From Deltaproteobacteria bacterium (GTDB lineage Bacteria; Myxococcota_A; UBA796; GCA-2862545), in the NCBI GenBank assembly GCA_006226595.1, contig SBGP01000046.1:53937-117936 (forward strand): a stretch of 64,000 bases of DNA, written 5' to 3'. Numbering within the stretch: the stretch's first letter is position 1; each line of letters starts with the position of its first letter. Shown in pieces: positions 50,943-60,880 of this stretch. Under the pieces are notes generated by a model that was not told the DNA's origin, did not search any database, and saw nothing but the letters and a program-made list of their open reading frames with translations. Made by a program: the position numbers and the translations under genes.

Positions 50943-52982
50943 ATGACTTGGGAGGTCGTCCTGTTCGAGCCGTCCTGGATGTCGCGACTCCAGACGAGGT
51001 CGGTGGTCGTGCGCACCCGGGTGCTGTGGTGGACCGCGCTCGGCTCGCCGGTGCTCTTCGGCGGATCGGCGGCGCTCACCTGGGCGTCGCTGGGTGTGGA
51101 GGAGCGCGTCTCGGCCGTCGCTTCGGTGGCGCTCTCGGCCGTCTGCGTGGCGGTGCTCCTGGTCACGCGCTCTTCCCAGCGCTCGGTCCTCGCCGCCGTG
51201 GTCTCGGGACTGGCCTTCGTGAACTTGCTCGTCGCGCTCGGCGACGGCGGCGTGACCGGGGCCGTCGTCACGCATTACACCCTGCTCATCCTCGTCGCCG
51301 TCTCCCTGCTCGAGACCTCCACGGCCTGGCTCTTTGCCGGATTGGTACTGCTCAACCTCGCTGGGTGGTGGGTGATGGTCGACCTCGGCTACTTCGGGGC
51401 CGACGTGGACGGGCTGCAGGCGGGGCGAACCGCGGCGCTGACGCTCGGGGGCCTGTGGTTCGCGGCCGCGGGTTCGTATCGCGCGCGGCTCGACGCTCAC
51501 CAGCTCCAGCGCGAGCGCGAGCTCCGCTTCAGCCTGTTCGCGGGGCTGCCCGACGGCATCATGGTCCTCGACGAGCGGCCTCTGCGGGTCGAGGCATTCT
51601 ACGGTCCGGAGGGTTTCCCACTGTTGCCGAGGCCCGGCATGCTCGCCGAGGTCGTGCCGCCGGCCATCGCGTCGCTGCTCGAGCTCGCCGTCGCCAAGCT
51701 GGAGTCGGCGGATCACGTCATCGATGTCGACTTCTGGGTCGGCGAGCGCCTGCTCGAAGGACGACTCGCGGGGATCGACGGGAGCCGGGTGGTCGTGCAG
51801 CTCCGCGATGCCACCGAGAGCCACCTGGCCCGAGAGGCCGCCGAGGAGGCGGCCCAGGCTGCCGAGGAGGCGGCGTTGGCTCAGAAGCGCTTCCTCGCCA
51901 CCATGAGCCACGAGATCCGCACGCCTCTGAACGCCATCGTCGGGCTCTCGGACGTGCTCCAGCGCGGTGAGGTCCTGCCCGAGCAGCGCGCGCACATCGA
52001 CCTGCTCCGCGCGGCGAGCAGCAACCTGCTCGGGCTCATCGACCACATCCTCGACTACAACCGCCTCGAGCTCGGTGGCGTGCACCTCGAGCGCGTGCCC
52101 ACCGAGATCGGCGAGGTGGTCGAAGAGGTGGTCGGCCCGTGGAGCCAGCTCAGCTCCGGCGCTCGCGTGCACTGGCATCAGGAAGGTGAGCTTCCACTGC
52201 GCGTCTCGCTCGATCGCGCACGTTTCTCCCAGATCCTTCAGAACCTGGTGAGCAACGCGGTGAAGTTCACCGCGGAGGGCGAGGTCGAGGTGACCGTCGC
52301 GTGGGAGGCCGCTTCCACCGAGCCTGGCGAGGTCGGGCTGGTGCGCGTCACCGTGCGCGACACGGGCATCGGCATGACCCCCGAACAACTGGCGTCGGCG
52401 CGTCAGCCATTCATGCAGGCGGAGCAGGGGGCCCGGCGCAAGTACGGCGGCACGGGCCTGGGACTGGCGATCTCCTCGGGTCTCGCCGAGCTCATGGGCG
52501 GCGGGCTCGAGATCCGCAGCGAGCATGGGCTGGGAACGACGTGCACCGTGCGCGTGCGGGCCGAGGTCGAGGAGGTGACCCGGATCGCGCCGCTGCCGGT
52601 GGTGCCGCTCGTCGACCGCCGCGTGCTGCTGGTCGACGACAACCACACCAACCGCCTGGTGATGAACCTTCTGCTCAAGCCGCTCGCGATGGAGGTGGTG
52701 GAGGCCGGCAACGGTCAGGAGGCCATCGACCGGTTCCTCGACTCCGGGCCGTTCGACCTGGTGCTCATGGACCTTCACATGCCGGTGCTCGACGGGTTCG
52801 AGGCCACCGCCGAGATCCGCAAGCACGACGCCGAGGTGCCGATCATCGCGGTCACCGCGGATGCGATCCGCGATGTGCGCGAGGACATCGAGGGCGCCGG
52901 CATGAACGGCATCCTCACCAAGCCCGTGTCACCCGATGGGCTCCGGGACGCCGTCAGCCGCCACCTCCTCGTCCCCGGCTGA
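50943..52982 (+). CDS. Membrane hybrid histidine kinase with receiver domain
   Basis: A 679-residue kinase. Five to six hydrophobic helices occupy about residues 25-190. A PAS-like region (about 200-295) and a coiled linker ('AEEAAQAAEEAALAQKRF') follow. HisKA has H323 in 'TMSHEIRTPLNA'; HATPase has 'QNLVSNAVKFT', 'DTGIGM' and 'YGGTGLGLAIS'. The receiver has 'LLVDDNHTNR', D610 in 'LMDLHMPV' and the lysine in 'ILTKPV'. ATG at 50943 has GGAG seven bases upstream. The last 54 bases are overlapped by the convergent gene at 52929. Confidence 0.92.
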   Translation: MTWEVVLFEPSWMSRLQTRSVVVRTRVLWWTALGSPVLFGGSAALTWASLGVEERVSAVASVALSAVCVAVLLVTRSSQRSVLAAVVSGLAFVNLLVALGDGGVTGAVVTHYTLLILVAVSLLETSTAWLFAGLVLLNLAGWWVMVDLGYFGADVDGLQAGRTAALTLGGLWFAAAGSYRARLDAHQLQRERELRFSLFAGLPDGIMVLDERPLRVEAFYGPEGFPLLPRPGMLAEVVPPAIASLLELAVAKLESADHVIDVDFWVGERLLEGRLAGIDGSRVVVQLRDATESHLAREAAEEAAQAAEEAALAQKRFLATMSHEIRTPLNAIVGLSDVLQRGEVLPEQRAHIDLLRAASSNLLGLIDHILDYNRLELGGVHLERVPTEIGEVVEEVVGPWSQLSSGARVHWHQEGELPLRVSLDRARFSQILQNLVSNAVKFTAEGEVEVTVAWEAASTEPGEVGLVRVTVRDTGIGMTPEQLASARQPFMQAEQGARRKYGGTGLGLAISSGLAELMGGGLEIRSEHGLGTTCTVRVRAEVEEVTRIAPLPVVPLVDRRVLLVDDNHTNRLVMNLLLKPLAMEVVEAGNGQEAIDRFLDSGPFDLVLMDLHMPVLDGFEATAEIRKHDAEVPIIAVTADAIRDVREDIEGAGMNGILTKPVSPDGLRDAVSRHLLVPG

Positions 52983-53498
52983 GGCGACGAGGGCGAGCAG
53001 CTCGGCAGGTGCCTGACCGCGCTCCTCGGCAGCGGCGAGCTCTCCGAGCAGATCCGCGAGTCGGTCGAGCTGGCGCGCGCTGTGGTGTGCGGGCAGGAAC
53101 ACGGCGCCGCGGTCCGTGTCGAGGACGAGCCCGGGGTGCGGACGCAGAGTGGGGGAGACGCCGTACACGTCCGCCCACGCGAGGCGTTGCTCGGTGCCGC
53201 GGGTGGTGAATGGCGCGATCTCGAGGCCCACGGGCGTGATGCGCACGCGGTAGTGGCGGTGCCAGAGCAGCGGCACGATCTGCCGCTGCTGGATGACGGC
53301 GAGAAACGCCACGACCGCGAGGGTCCACGCGAGGGACACGAGGGCGCTGCCGAAGAGGATGAACGTGCCGATGGCCAACCCCATGGACACGGCGCCGATC
53401 CCGACCAGGGGGTTCTCTCCGCCGCGTGCCTCCACGCGCAGGTCGACGCCATGGACCGACCACTGGGGCGAGAACGAGCGGGAGAGGTGGGCTGTCAT
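52929..53498 (-). CDS. Small membrane protein with PH-like domain
   Basis: A 189-residue protein. Two hydrophobic helices (about 31-55 and 58-72) are followed by 'HYRVRITPVGLEIAPF' and 'LAWADVYGVSP', a pattern like the bacterial PH/YdbT-type domains that follow membrane hairpins. No catalytic motif is visible. Its last 54 bases lie inside the 3' end of the convergent hybrid kinase gene, an unusually large coding overlap. If the true stop is as given, both C-termini constrain each other. It is divergent from dnaK with a 211-base spacer. Confidence 0.7.
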   Translation of the reverse strand: MTAHLSRSFSPQWSVHGVDLRVEARGGENPLVGIGAVSMGLAIGTFILFGSALVSLAWTLAVVAFLAVIQQRQIVPLLWHRHYRVRITPVGLEIAPFTTRGTEQRLAWADVYGVSPTLRPHPGLVLDTDRGAVFLPAHHSARQLDRLADLLGELAAAEERGQAPAELLALVASAGDEEVAADGVPEPIG

Positions 53499-53627
53499 GC
53501 CGTCGATTCCGTATCCGTGGCGATCCGCGATCCATTTCGCGAGGGAAATCCGCCCTCGGGGGGTTGCCGCTCGCGCTCACGATCCCAAGGTACCCCCGAG
53601 AGAACAAACCGCGATGCGAATCACCGG

Positions 53628-53655
53628 TTGACGGCCCTCGGGTCGCGCTTACGAT
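53628..53655 (+). promoter_or_regulatory. Sigma-70-like promoter of dnaK
   Basis: TTGACG (53628-53633) and TACGAT (53650-53655) are separated by 16 bases and lie 55 bases before the dnaK ATG. No CIRCE element (TTAGCACTC-N9-GAGTGCTAA) is present, so HrcA control of this promoter is unlikely. Confidence 0.6.
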
Positions 53656-53677
53656 TCGCGCCGTTCAAGACATCAGA

Positions 53678-53695
53678 CCGGTCCGTCACGACCGG
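53678..53695 (+). promoter_or_regulatory. 5'-UTR hairpin in front of the dnaK ribosome-binding site
   Basis: CCGGTC (53678-53683) and GACCGG (53690-53695) form a 6-bp stem with a 6-base loop. The 3' arm runs into the SD GGGGAGG (53694-53700). It could modulate ribosome access, for example with temperature, but the overlap is only two bases. Confidence 0.35.
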
Positions 53696-53709
53696 GGAGG
53701 ACACACCAC

Positions 53710-55599
<1,890 letters not shown>

Positions 55600-55606
55600 T
55601 CGACAC

Positions 55607-55630
55607 GCGGGGAGGTGAAGGCCTCCCCGC
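55607..55630 (+). promoter_or_regulatory. Hairpin after dnaK
   Basis: GCGGGGAGG (55607-55615) pairs with CCTCCCCGC (55622-55630) around a six-base loop, eight bases after the dnaK stop. With no T-tract it is more likely an mRNA-stabilising or processing structure than a terminator. Confidence 0.5.
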
Positions 55631-55643
55631 CGTTCTGCCCCTG

Positions 55644-55668
55644 GCCCGCGTCCCACGCGGGCTTTCGG
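55644..55668 (+). terminator. Attenuator-like terminator between dnaK and dnaJ
   Basis: GCCCGCGT (55644-55651) and ACGCGGGC (55655-55662) form a perfect 8-bp stem with a CCC loop followed by TTTCGGGTTT. Since dnaJ starts only 22 bases further on and has no obvious promoter of its own, this is probably a partial terminator that keeps DnaJ below DnaK. Confidence 0.55.
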
Positions 55669-55684
55669 GTTTCGGAGAGTCACG

Positions 55685-56800
55685 ATGCCCCGCGACTACT
55701 ACGAGGTACTCGGCGTCGCCCGCGATGCGGATGAGAAGGCCATCAAGAAGGCCTACCGCAAGGCGGCCATGAAGTACCACCCGGACCGCAACCCCGACGA
55801 TCCCGATGCCGAGTCCAAGTTCAAGGAAGCGGCGGAGGCGTACGAGGTGCTGTCCGACGAAGGAAAGCGTCGGATCTACGACCAGTATGGCCACCAGGGC
55901 CTGAAGGGTCGTGGCATCGACCCGAACTTCACGGACATGGGCGACATCTTCAGCGCCTTCTCCGACATGTTCGGCGACATCTTCGGCATGGGTGGCGGCG
56001 GTCGGCGCCGCGCGTCTCGTGGCCCGCGTCCCGGCGCGGATCTCGAGTACCCGCTGCGTCTCGACTTCATGGAGGCCGCGCACGGCGTCCAGAAGGAGAT
56101 CACCGTCCACCGCCACACCCACTGCGACACGTGCACCGGCTCGGGCCTCAAGTCCGGCGCCAGCGAGTCCACGTGTCAGACCTGTGGTGGGGCGGGCCAG
56201 GTGGTCCAGGCCCAGGGCTTCCTGCGCATTCGCACGCACTGTCCGGCCTGCCGTGGCACGGGCCGTCATGTCGATCCCACGGATCGCTGTGACGACTGCA
56301 GCGGCTCCGGCCGTCAGCGGGCGACCGAGGATCTCACCGTCACCATCCCGGCGGGCGTGGACCGCGGCATGCAGCTGCGTCTCGTCGGCAAGGGCGAGGT
56401 CGGGGACCCGGGGGCGCCTCCGGGCAACCTGTTCGTGACCATCGACGTCGAGCCGCACTCGCTGTTCAAGCGCGAGGGCGTCGAGACGCTGGTGACGATT
56501 CCCGTGCCGTACCCGCTCATGGTGCTCGGCGGCGACATCACCGTCCCGACGGTGCACGGCGAGGAGAAGCTGGCGGTCCCCAAGGGAACCGAGTCGGGCA
56601 AGGTGTTCACCTTGCGTGGCAAGGGCATCCCCCGCGTCAACGGTCGGGGTCCGAACGGTGACCACCACGTGCAGCTGGTCGTCGAGGTGCCGACGAGCAT
56701 CTCCGGCCGCGAAGAGGAACTGCTCCGCGAGCTCGCCGAGCTGCAGGGAGCCGAGGGCTCCGTGCAGGAGCCGGGCTTCTGGAAGAAGCTCTTCGGCTAG
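55685..56800 (+). CDS. dnaJ: Chaperone DnaJ (Hsp40)
   Basis: A 371-residue type A DnaJ. The J domain has the HPD motif in 'YHPDRNPDD'; a Gly/Phe region ('[18 protein letters not shown]') follows. The zinc domain has four CxxCxGxG motifs ('CDTCTGSG', 'CQTCGGAG', 'CPACRGTG', 'CDDCSGSG'), and two C-terminal substrate domains end the protein. It stimulates DnaK. Co-transcribed with dnaK through a hairpin-containing spacer. SD GGAG lies seven bases before ATG. Confidence 0.96.
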   Translation: MPRDYYEVLGVARDADEKAIKKAYRKAAMKYHPDRNPDDPDAESKFKEAAEAYEVLSDEGKRRIYDQYGHQGLKGRGIDPNFTDMGDIFSAFSDMFGDIFGMGGGGRRRASRGPRPGADLEYPLRLDFMEAAHGVQKEITVHRHTHCDTCTGSGLKSGASESTCQTCGGAGQVVQAQGFLRIRTHCPACRGTGRHVDPTDRCDDCSGSGRQRATEDLTVTIPAGVDRGMQLRLVGKGEVGDPGAPPGNLFVTIDVEPHSLFKREGVETLVTIPVPYPLMVLGGDITVPTVHGEEKLAVPKGTESGKVFTLRGKGIPRVNGRGPNGDHHVQLVVEVPTSISGREEELLRELAELQGAEGSVQEPGFWKKLFG

Positions 56801-56893
56801 GGGCGCTGGAACGCGGGTCCTCGGGCCCGCGCGTCGTGAAACCGTCGACGGCGAGCTTGCACCGTCGGCGTCCTCTGCGGTAGCTCATCGCCC

Positions 56894-57289
56894 ATGAGCA
56901 CCTGGTCCGAACTCTACGAGCGCGCCCGTACCGAGCCCGGCTTCATCGCCGACAGCGACGAGGAGTTCTCGCTCGTCTACGAGTGGCGCGACGCTCGCGG
57001 CGAGGTTCGCGCTCAGCGCGTGTGGGCGCGGTACTTCGAGGCGTGGACCACGCCGATGCTCGAGGTGCGCTCGGCCTTCGCACCGGCGGACGCGATGCCC
57101 GCGGTGGATGCACTCGTGCACAACCTCGATCTTCCGCTCGGCGCGATTGCGCGGCACGGCGACATCCTTGTCGTCGTCCACAAGCAGCCCCTGGAGCCGA
57201 TCACGGTCGAGGGGGTGCTGTTCGCGCTCCGTCGTGTGAGCATGGTCGCCGACATGCTCGAGGCCAAGCGCGGCGTCGACCGATTCTAG
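56894..57289 (+). CDS. Small alpha/beta protein, paralogue of the next gene
   Basis: A 131-residue protein of unknown function. Secondary-structure pattern is helix, then strands ('EEFSLVYEWRD', 'QRVWARYFEAW', 'MLEVRSAFA'), then 'LPLGAIARHGDILVVVHKQPL' partly, then a long C-terminal helix ('LFALRRVSMVADMLEAK'). This order and size resemble the type III secretion chaperone-like / YbjN fold. It shares the block 'LPL-x(3)-A-x-HGD' with the neighbouring gene at the same position, so the two arose by duplication. They are eight bases apart and likely form a heterodimer; that is an inference. No SD is obvious. Confidence 0.75.
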   Translation: MSTWSELYERARTEPGFIADSDEEFSLVYEWRDARGEVRAQRVWARYFEAWTTPMLEVRSAFAPADAMPAVDALVHNLDLPLGAIARHGDILVVVHKQPLEPITVEGVLFALRRVSMVADMLEAKRGVDRF

Positions 57290-57297
57290 GAGAAGAC

Positions 57298-57684
57298 ATG
57301 GCCAGCTGGGACGACGTGCGCGAGCACATGCGCAAGAACTTCAAGCTCCAGCAGGACGAGCACGAGCTCGTGTCCATGGTGTGGTCCTACGAGGACGGTC
57401 GGCACCAGAAGATCATCCTCCGGCACTACCAGGCCTTCGACCGCGGCATGATCGAGTTCAAGAGCGCCTTCGGCCGGGCCGCGGACGCCAACCCCCTCGA
57501 GCTCATTCGCAAGAACGCGGAGCTGCCGCTCGCGACCATCGCGCTTCACGGAGACGTGTACGTGGTCGTGTACAACGTCGTGCTCGATCATCTGGACATG
57601 GGCGATCTCGAGCTGTACCTGTCGACGGTCGCGGGCCTCGCGGACAAGCTGGAAGAAGAGTACGCCCAGCAAGACGAGTTCTAA
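57298..57684 (+). CDS. Small alpha/beta protein, paralogue of the preceding gene
   Basis: A 128-residue protein parallel in layout to its neighbour: 'ELVSMVWSYED', 'QKIILRHYQAFDRGMIEFKS', 'LPLATIALHGDVYVVVYNVV' and a C-terminal helix 'LSTVAGLADKLEEEYAQQ'. It has no Cys and no catalytic motif. AGGAGA six bases before the ATG is a strong SD, so it may be made in larger amounts than its partner. The fold resembles secretion-chaperone or YbjN-like proteins, which bind partners in the cytoplasm. Sits between dnaJ and the glutamine synthetase gene. Confidence 0.75.
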   Translation: MASWDDVREHMRKNFKLQQDEHELVSMVWSYEDGRHQKIILRHYQAFDRGMIEFKSAFGRAADANPLELIRKNAELPLATIALHGDVYVVVYNVVLDHLDMGDLELYLSTVAGLADKLEEEYAQQDEF

Positions 57685-57831
57685 GGCCCGTTTTCGGGGG
57701 ATTGCGCCGACCGCCTCGGCAACGGCTTCGTCGAGGCGATTTCGGGTGCGAATCGGCTGTGTGCCGTTCCAGTGAACCAGCGTTCATCGCCGTTGCGACG
57801 ACAGGTCGCCAAGCTACCTCCTTCGCCCGGT

Positions 57832-57860
57832 TTGACACCGGAGGGTCGGCTTCGCACGAT
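57832..57860 (+). promoter_or_regulatory. Candidate promoter of the glutamine synthetase gene
   Basis: TTGACA (57832-57837), 17-base spacer, CACGAT (57855-57860), 27 bases before the ATG. The -35 is perfect and the -10 weak. No sigma-54 element (TGGCAC-N5-TTGC) was found in the 202-base intergenic region, so nitrogen control, if any, is by another route. Confidence 0.5.
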
Positions 57861-57886
57861 CCGCCGCCATGCGTAGGAGATAGGGC

Positions 57887-58885
57887 ATGCCCATCAAGGC
57901 CGAGTACATCTGGGTGGACGGCACCGAGCCGACCAAGACGCTTCGTTCCAAGACCAAGATCCTCCCCGACGGGACCACCGAGTACCCGGACTGGGGCTTC
58001 GACGGCTCGAGCACCAACCAGGCCGAGGGTCATGCCTCGGACTGCATCCTCAAGCCCGTGTTCAGCTGCCCGGACCCGCTCCGTGGCGAGCCGCACGTGC
58101 TCGTGCTCTGCGAGGTCTTCGACGCCGAGGGCAACGTGCACCCGACCAACTCCCGCGCCGCACTGCGCGAGGTCGCCGAGCGTCACGCCGCGCACGATGC
58201 CTGGTACGGCATCGAGCAGGAATACACGATGTTCAAGGCCAACCGTCCCCTCGGCTGGCCCGAGAGCGGCTACCCCGCCCCGCAGGGCCCGTTCTACTGC
58301 GGCGTCGGCGCCGACGAGGTCTTCGGCCGCGAGATCGCCGAGGACCACATGGACGCCTGCCTCGAGGCCGGCCTGAAGCTCTCCGGCATCAACGCCGAGG
58401 TCATGCCCGGCCAGTGGGAGTTCCAGATCGGCCCCGCGGGTCCGCTCGAGGTCGGTGACCACCTGCTCATCGCCCGCTGGCTGCTCTTCCGCATCGGCGA
58501 GGACTACGACGTCTCCATGACCCTCGACCCGAAGCCGGTTCGCGGCGACTGGAACGGCGCCGGCGCGCACACCAACTTCAGCACCAAGGCGATGCGTGAA
58601 GAGGGTGGCATGGCCGCCATCGAGGCCGCGATGCCGAAGCTCGAGGCCAAGGCCGCGCTCCACATCGAGAACTACGGCGCGGGCATCGAGAACCGCCTCA
58701 CCGGCCTGCACGAGACCTGCTCCTACAAGCAGTTCAAGTACGGCGTCGGCCACCGTGGTGCCTCCATCCGCATCCCGCTGCACGTCGCTCAGGACGGCAA
58801 GGGCTACCTCGAGGATCGTCGCCCCTGCGCGAACATCGATCCCTACATCGTCGCCCGCCTGCTGCTCAGCACCGTCTGCGACTAG
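57887..58885 (+). CDS. glnII: Glutamine synthetase type II (eukaryotic type)
   Basis: A 332-residue GSII, much shorter than the roughly 470-residue GSI. It makes glutamine from glutamate, ammonia and ATP. The N-terminal 'AEYIWVDGTEPTKTLRSKTK' (partly), 'DWGFDGSSTNQAEGHASDC', 'GIEQEYTMF', 'NAEVMPGQWEFQIGP' and 'NGAGAHTNFSTKAMR' are GSII blocks carrying the metal and ATP ligands. GSII is not controlled by adenylylation. GGAG lies about eleven bases before the ATG. A strong terminator follows. Monocistronic. Confidence 0.95.
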   Translation: MPIKAEYIWVDGTEPTKTLRSKTKILPDGTTEYPDWGFDGSSTNQAEGHASDCILKPVFSCPDPLRGEPHVLVLCEVFDAEGNVHPTNSRAALREVAERHAAHDAWYGIEQEYTMFKANRPLGWPESGYPAPQGPFYCGVGADEVFGREIAEDHMDACLEAGLKLSGINAEVMPGQWEFQIGPAGPLEVGDHLLIARWLLFRIGEDYDVSMTLDPKPVRGDWNGAGAHTNFSTKAMREEGGMAAIEAAMPKLEAKAALHIENYGAGIENRLTGLHETCSYKQFKYGVGHRGASIRIPLHVAQDGKGYLEDRRPCANIDPYIVARLLLSTVCD

Positions 58886-58906
58886 TCGCGACGGCTGAGA
58901 GCCGAC

Positions 58907-58942
58907 ACGCCGCGATGGGCCCCGTGCTCATCGCGGCGTTTT
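58907..58942 (+). terminator. Rho-independent terminator of glnII
   Basis: CGCCGCGATG (58908-58917) pairs perfectly with CATCGCGGCG (58929-58938) around an 11-base loop and is followed by TTTTC. It is 22 bases past the stop and ends five bases before the stop of the convergent acetyltransferase gene. Confidence 0.9.
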
Positions 58943-58946
58943 CGTC

Positions 58947-60056
58947 TCAGCAGTCCTTGAGCGGGGACTTCGCGCGCAGGGCGGACGCCTGGTTGCGGAC
59001 CTGCTTGCACTCGAGCGTCGTGTGGCGACGCAGTGCATCGTGCAGCCCGGGATGCGTGAGGTGGTGGTTCGAGTAGGTGAGGACGGGCAGAAAGCCTCGG
59101 CGGTACTTGTGACCGCCGCCGTGTCCCGGCTCGACCCAGCCCAGGCCCCGCTCGATCGCGATCTCGACGGTCTGGTGGTAGCAGACCTCGAAGTGCAGGA
59201 ACTCGACCTCCTCGCGGGCACCCCAGTAGCGGCCGTACAGGCGGTCGCCCTTGATCGCGCAGAACGCGCCGGCAATCGCGCGTCCCCCGTCCCGGGCGAC
59301 GATGCCGAGGATGCGGTGGCCCCAGTTCGCGCCGAGCTCCTCGAAGAACTCGCGGCTCAGATACCGGCGGCCCCAGAAGTGGTGGTCGACCGTCATGCGA
59401 TAGAAGTCGTACAGGTCGTCGAGCTGCGCGGAGTCGGGCTTCTCGACGATCTCGTAGTCGAGGTGGGCGACGGCCTTCCGCTCGCGCCGCAGGTTCTTGC
59501 GGTACTTGCTCCGGAACGCGCCCAGCCACTCGTCGAAGTTCTGGTAGCCCTCGTTCTTCCAGTGAAACTGGTACTGCAGCCGCGTGAACGCGCCCTCCGC
59601 GGCGAACTGCCTGGACTCGGCCTCGGTGTCGAAGAGGACGTGCAGCCCGTGGGTCTGCTCGGAGAGTGCGAGGAGTGCCCGGCGAAGCGGCTCGCCGTCT
59701 ACGCCTTCCTTGAGCAGGATGCGCGGGCCGGTGACCGGCGTGAACGGCACGCCGACGATGAGCTTCGGGTAGTAGTCCAGGCCATTGCGCGCAGCGAAGT
59801 CGGCCCAGGCGTGGTCGTAGACGAACTCGCCCATGCTGTGGCCCTTGACCCACGCAGGGGCCGCGCCGAGCCAGTTGCCCTCGTCGTCTTCGAGGATGAC
59901 CGGCTGCGGACCCCAGCCCGTCTCGGGGCTGGCACACCCGGTCGTCTCGAGCGCAGCGAGGAACGCGTGCTCGAGGAACGGGGAGGCGTCTCCGACGAGC
60001 TCGTCCCAGCGAGCGGCGTCGAGTCGGGCGTAGGAGTCATGGACGACGATGCGCAC
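58947..60056 (-). CDS. GNAT acetyltransferase of the DUF482 family
   Basis: A 369-residue protein of the DUF482/COG3146 family ('peptidogalycan biosynthesis' type GNAT). Characteristic blocks are 'SPFLEHAFLAALETTGC', 'YDHAWADFAARNGLDYYPKL', 'SKYRKNLRRERKAV', 'GRRYLSREFFEEL' and 'VEPGHGGGHKYRRGF'. It is related to FemAB-like transferases with two GNAT folds; the substrate is unknown. GTG at 60056 gives the family start 'RIVVHDSYARLDAARWDEL'; no strong SD is visible, so the start is moderately sure. It is divergent from bpt. Confidence 0.85.
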   Translation of the reverse strand: MRIVVHDSYARLDAARWDELVGDASPFLEHAFLAALETTGCASPETGWGPQPVILEDDEGNWLGAAPAWVKGHSMGEFVYDHAWADFAARNGLDYYPKLIVGVPFTPVTGPRILLKEGVDGEPLRRALLALSEQTHGLHVLFDTEAESRQFAAEGAFTRLQYQFHWKNEGYQNFDEWLGAFRSKYRKNLRRERKAVAHLDYEIVEKPDSAQLDDLYDFYRMTVDHHFWGRRYLSREFFEELGANWGHRILGIVARDGGRAIAGAFCAIKGDRLYGRYWGAREEVEFLHFEVCYHQTVEIAIERGLGWVEPGHGGGHKYRRGFLPVLTYSNHHLTHPGLHDALRRHTTLECKQVRNQASALRAKSPLKDC

Positions 60057-60169
60057 GGTTGGGGCGTATCCCGTCCGCGAGCCCGGCGCGGAGAACGACG
60101 TGGTGCGCGGGGTCGGGTCGGTGTGGAAATCCGCCGTTCGCACGCGAGGCGCGCAGTTATGCTGGGCGC

Positions 60170-60880
60170 ATGAAGAAGGAGCTCCTCGTCTACGACGGCT
60201 TGCAGCGCTGCCCGTACCTCCCGGGAAAGGTCGCGCGGATGCCGCTGTATCGGCAGCTCAGAAGGCTCACTCCGACCGAGACGGATGCGCGGCTCGCCAA
60301 CGCCGAGCGCCGCGTGGGGCACGCCCTCTACCGCACCGCGTGTCCGACCTGCTCGGCGTGCAAGGGCATCCGCATCCCGGTGAACGACTTCAGGCCCAGC
60401 AAGTCCCAGCGTCGGGTGGCTCGTCGACTCGCGGATCTCCGCGTCGAGATCGGCCCGCCCACCTACACCGACGAGAAGCTGGCCCTGTTCAACCGCCACA
60501 AGCGCGAGCGCGGTCTCCACGACACGGACGAGCCCGAGATGACACCGGTCGGGTATGTCGGCTGGTTGGTCCACAGCTGCATGTCGACCATGGAGATGAG
60601 CTACTACCGAGGCGATCAGCTCGTCGGGGTCGGCATTCTCGACGTGGGGCGGCACTCCGCGTCGTCGGTGTACTTCTACTTCGACCCGGATCCGGACTTC
60701 GCACGGCTGTCCCCCGGCGTGTTCAGCGTGCTCCAGGAGATCGCCTTCTGCCAGGAGACCGGGCGCGACTACCTGTACCTGGGGCTGTGGGTCCGCGACT
60801 GTCCGCAGCTCGCCTACAAGGCCGACTACGCGCCCCACGAGCGCCTCGAGGATGGCGACTGGCGCCGCTACGAGCGCTAG
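60170..60880 (+). CDS. bpt: Aspartate/glutamate leucyltransferase (Bpt/ATE family)
   Basis: A 236-residue aminoacyl-tRNA protein transferase. It adds Leu (Bpt) or Arg to the N-terminus of target proteins, marking them for ClpAP through ClpS. The N-terminal 'RCPYLPGKVARMPLYRQL', 'YRTACPTCSACKGIRIPV' (cysteine pair region), 'PSKSQRRVARR', 'SSVYFYFDPD' and 'YLYLGLWVRDCPQLAYKADY' are family blocks. ATG at 60170 gives the expected start. An upstream extension is open but has no family similarity. It ends one base from the convergent prepilin peptidase stop. Confidence 0.92.
   Translation: MKKELLVYDGLQRCPYLPGKVARMPLYRQLRRLTPTETDARLANAERRVGHALYRTACPTCSACKGIRIPVNDFRPSKSQRRVARRLADLRVEIGPPTYTDEKLALFNRHKRERGLHDTDEPEMTPVGYVGWLVHSCMSTMEMSYYRGDQLVGVGILDVGRHSASSVYFYFDPDPDFARLSPGVFSVLQEIAFCQETGRDYLYLGLWVRDCPQLAYKADYAPHERLEDGDWRRYER

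Noticed and set aside
53499..53709. Search for a CIRCE/HrcA element upstream of dnaK
   Set aside because: No TTAGCACTC-N9-GAGTGCTAA or near match on either strand.
57685..57886. The 202-base gap before glnII checked for a riboswitch or small gene
   Set aside because: Only a candidate promoter could be supported; no conserved riboswitch core or coding frame with a ribosome-binding site was seen.
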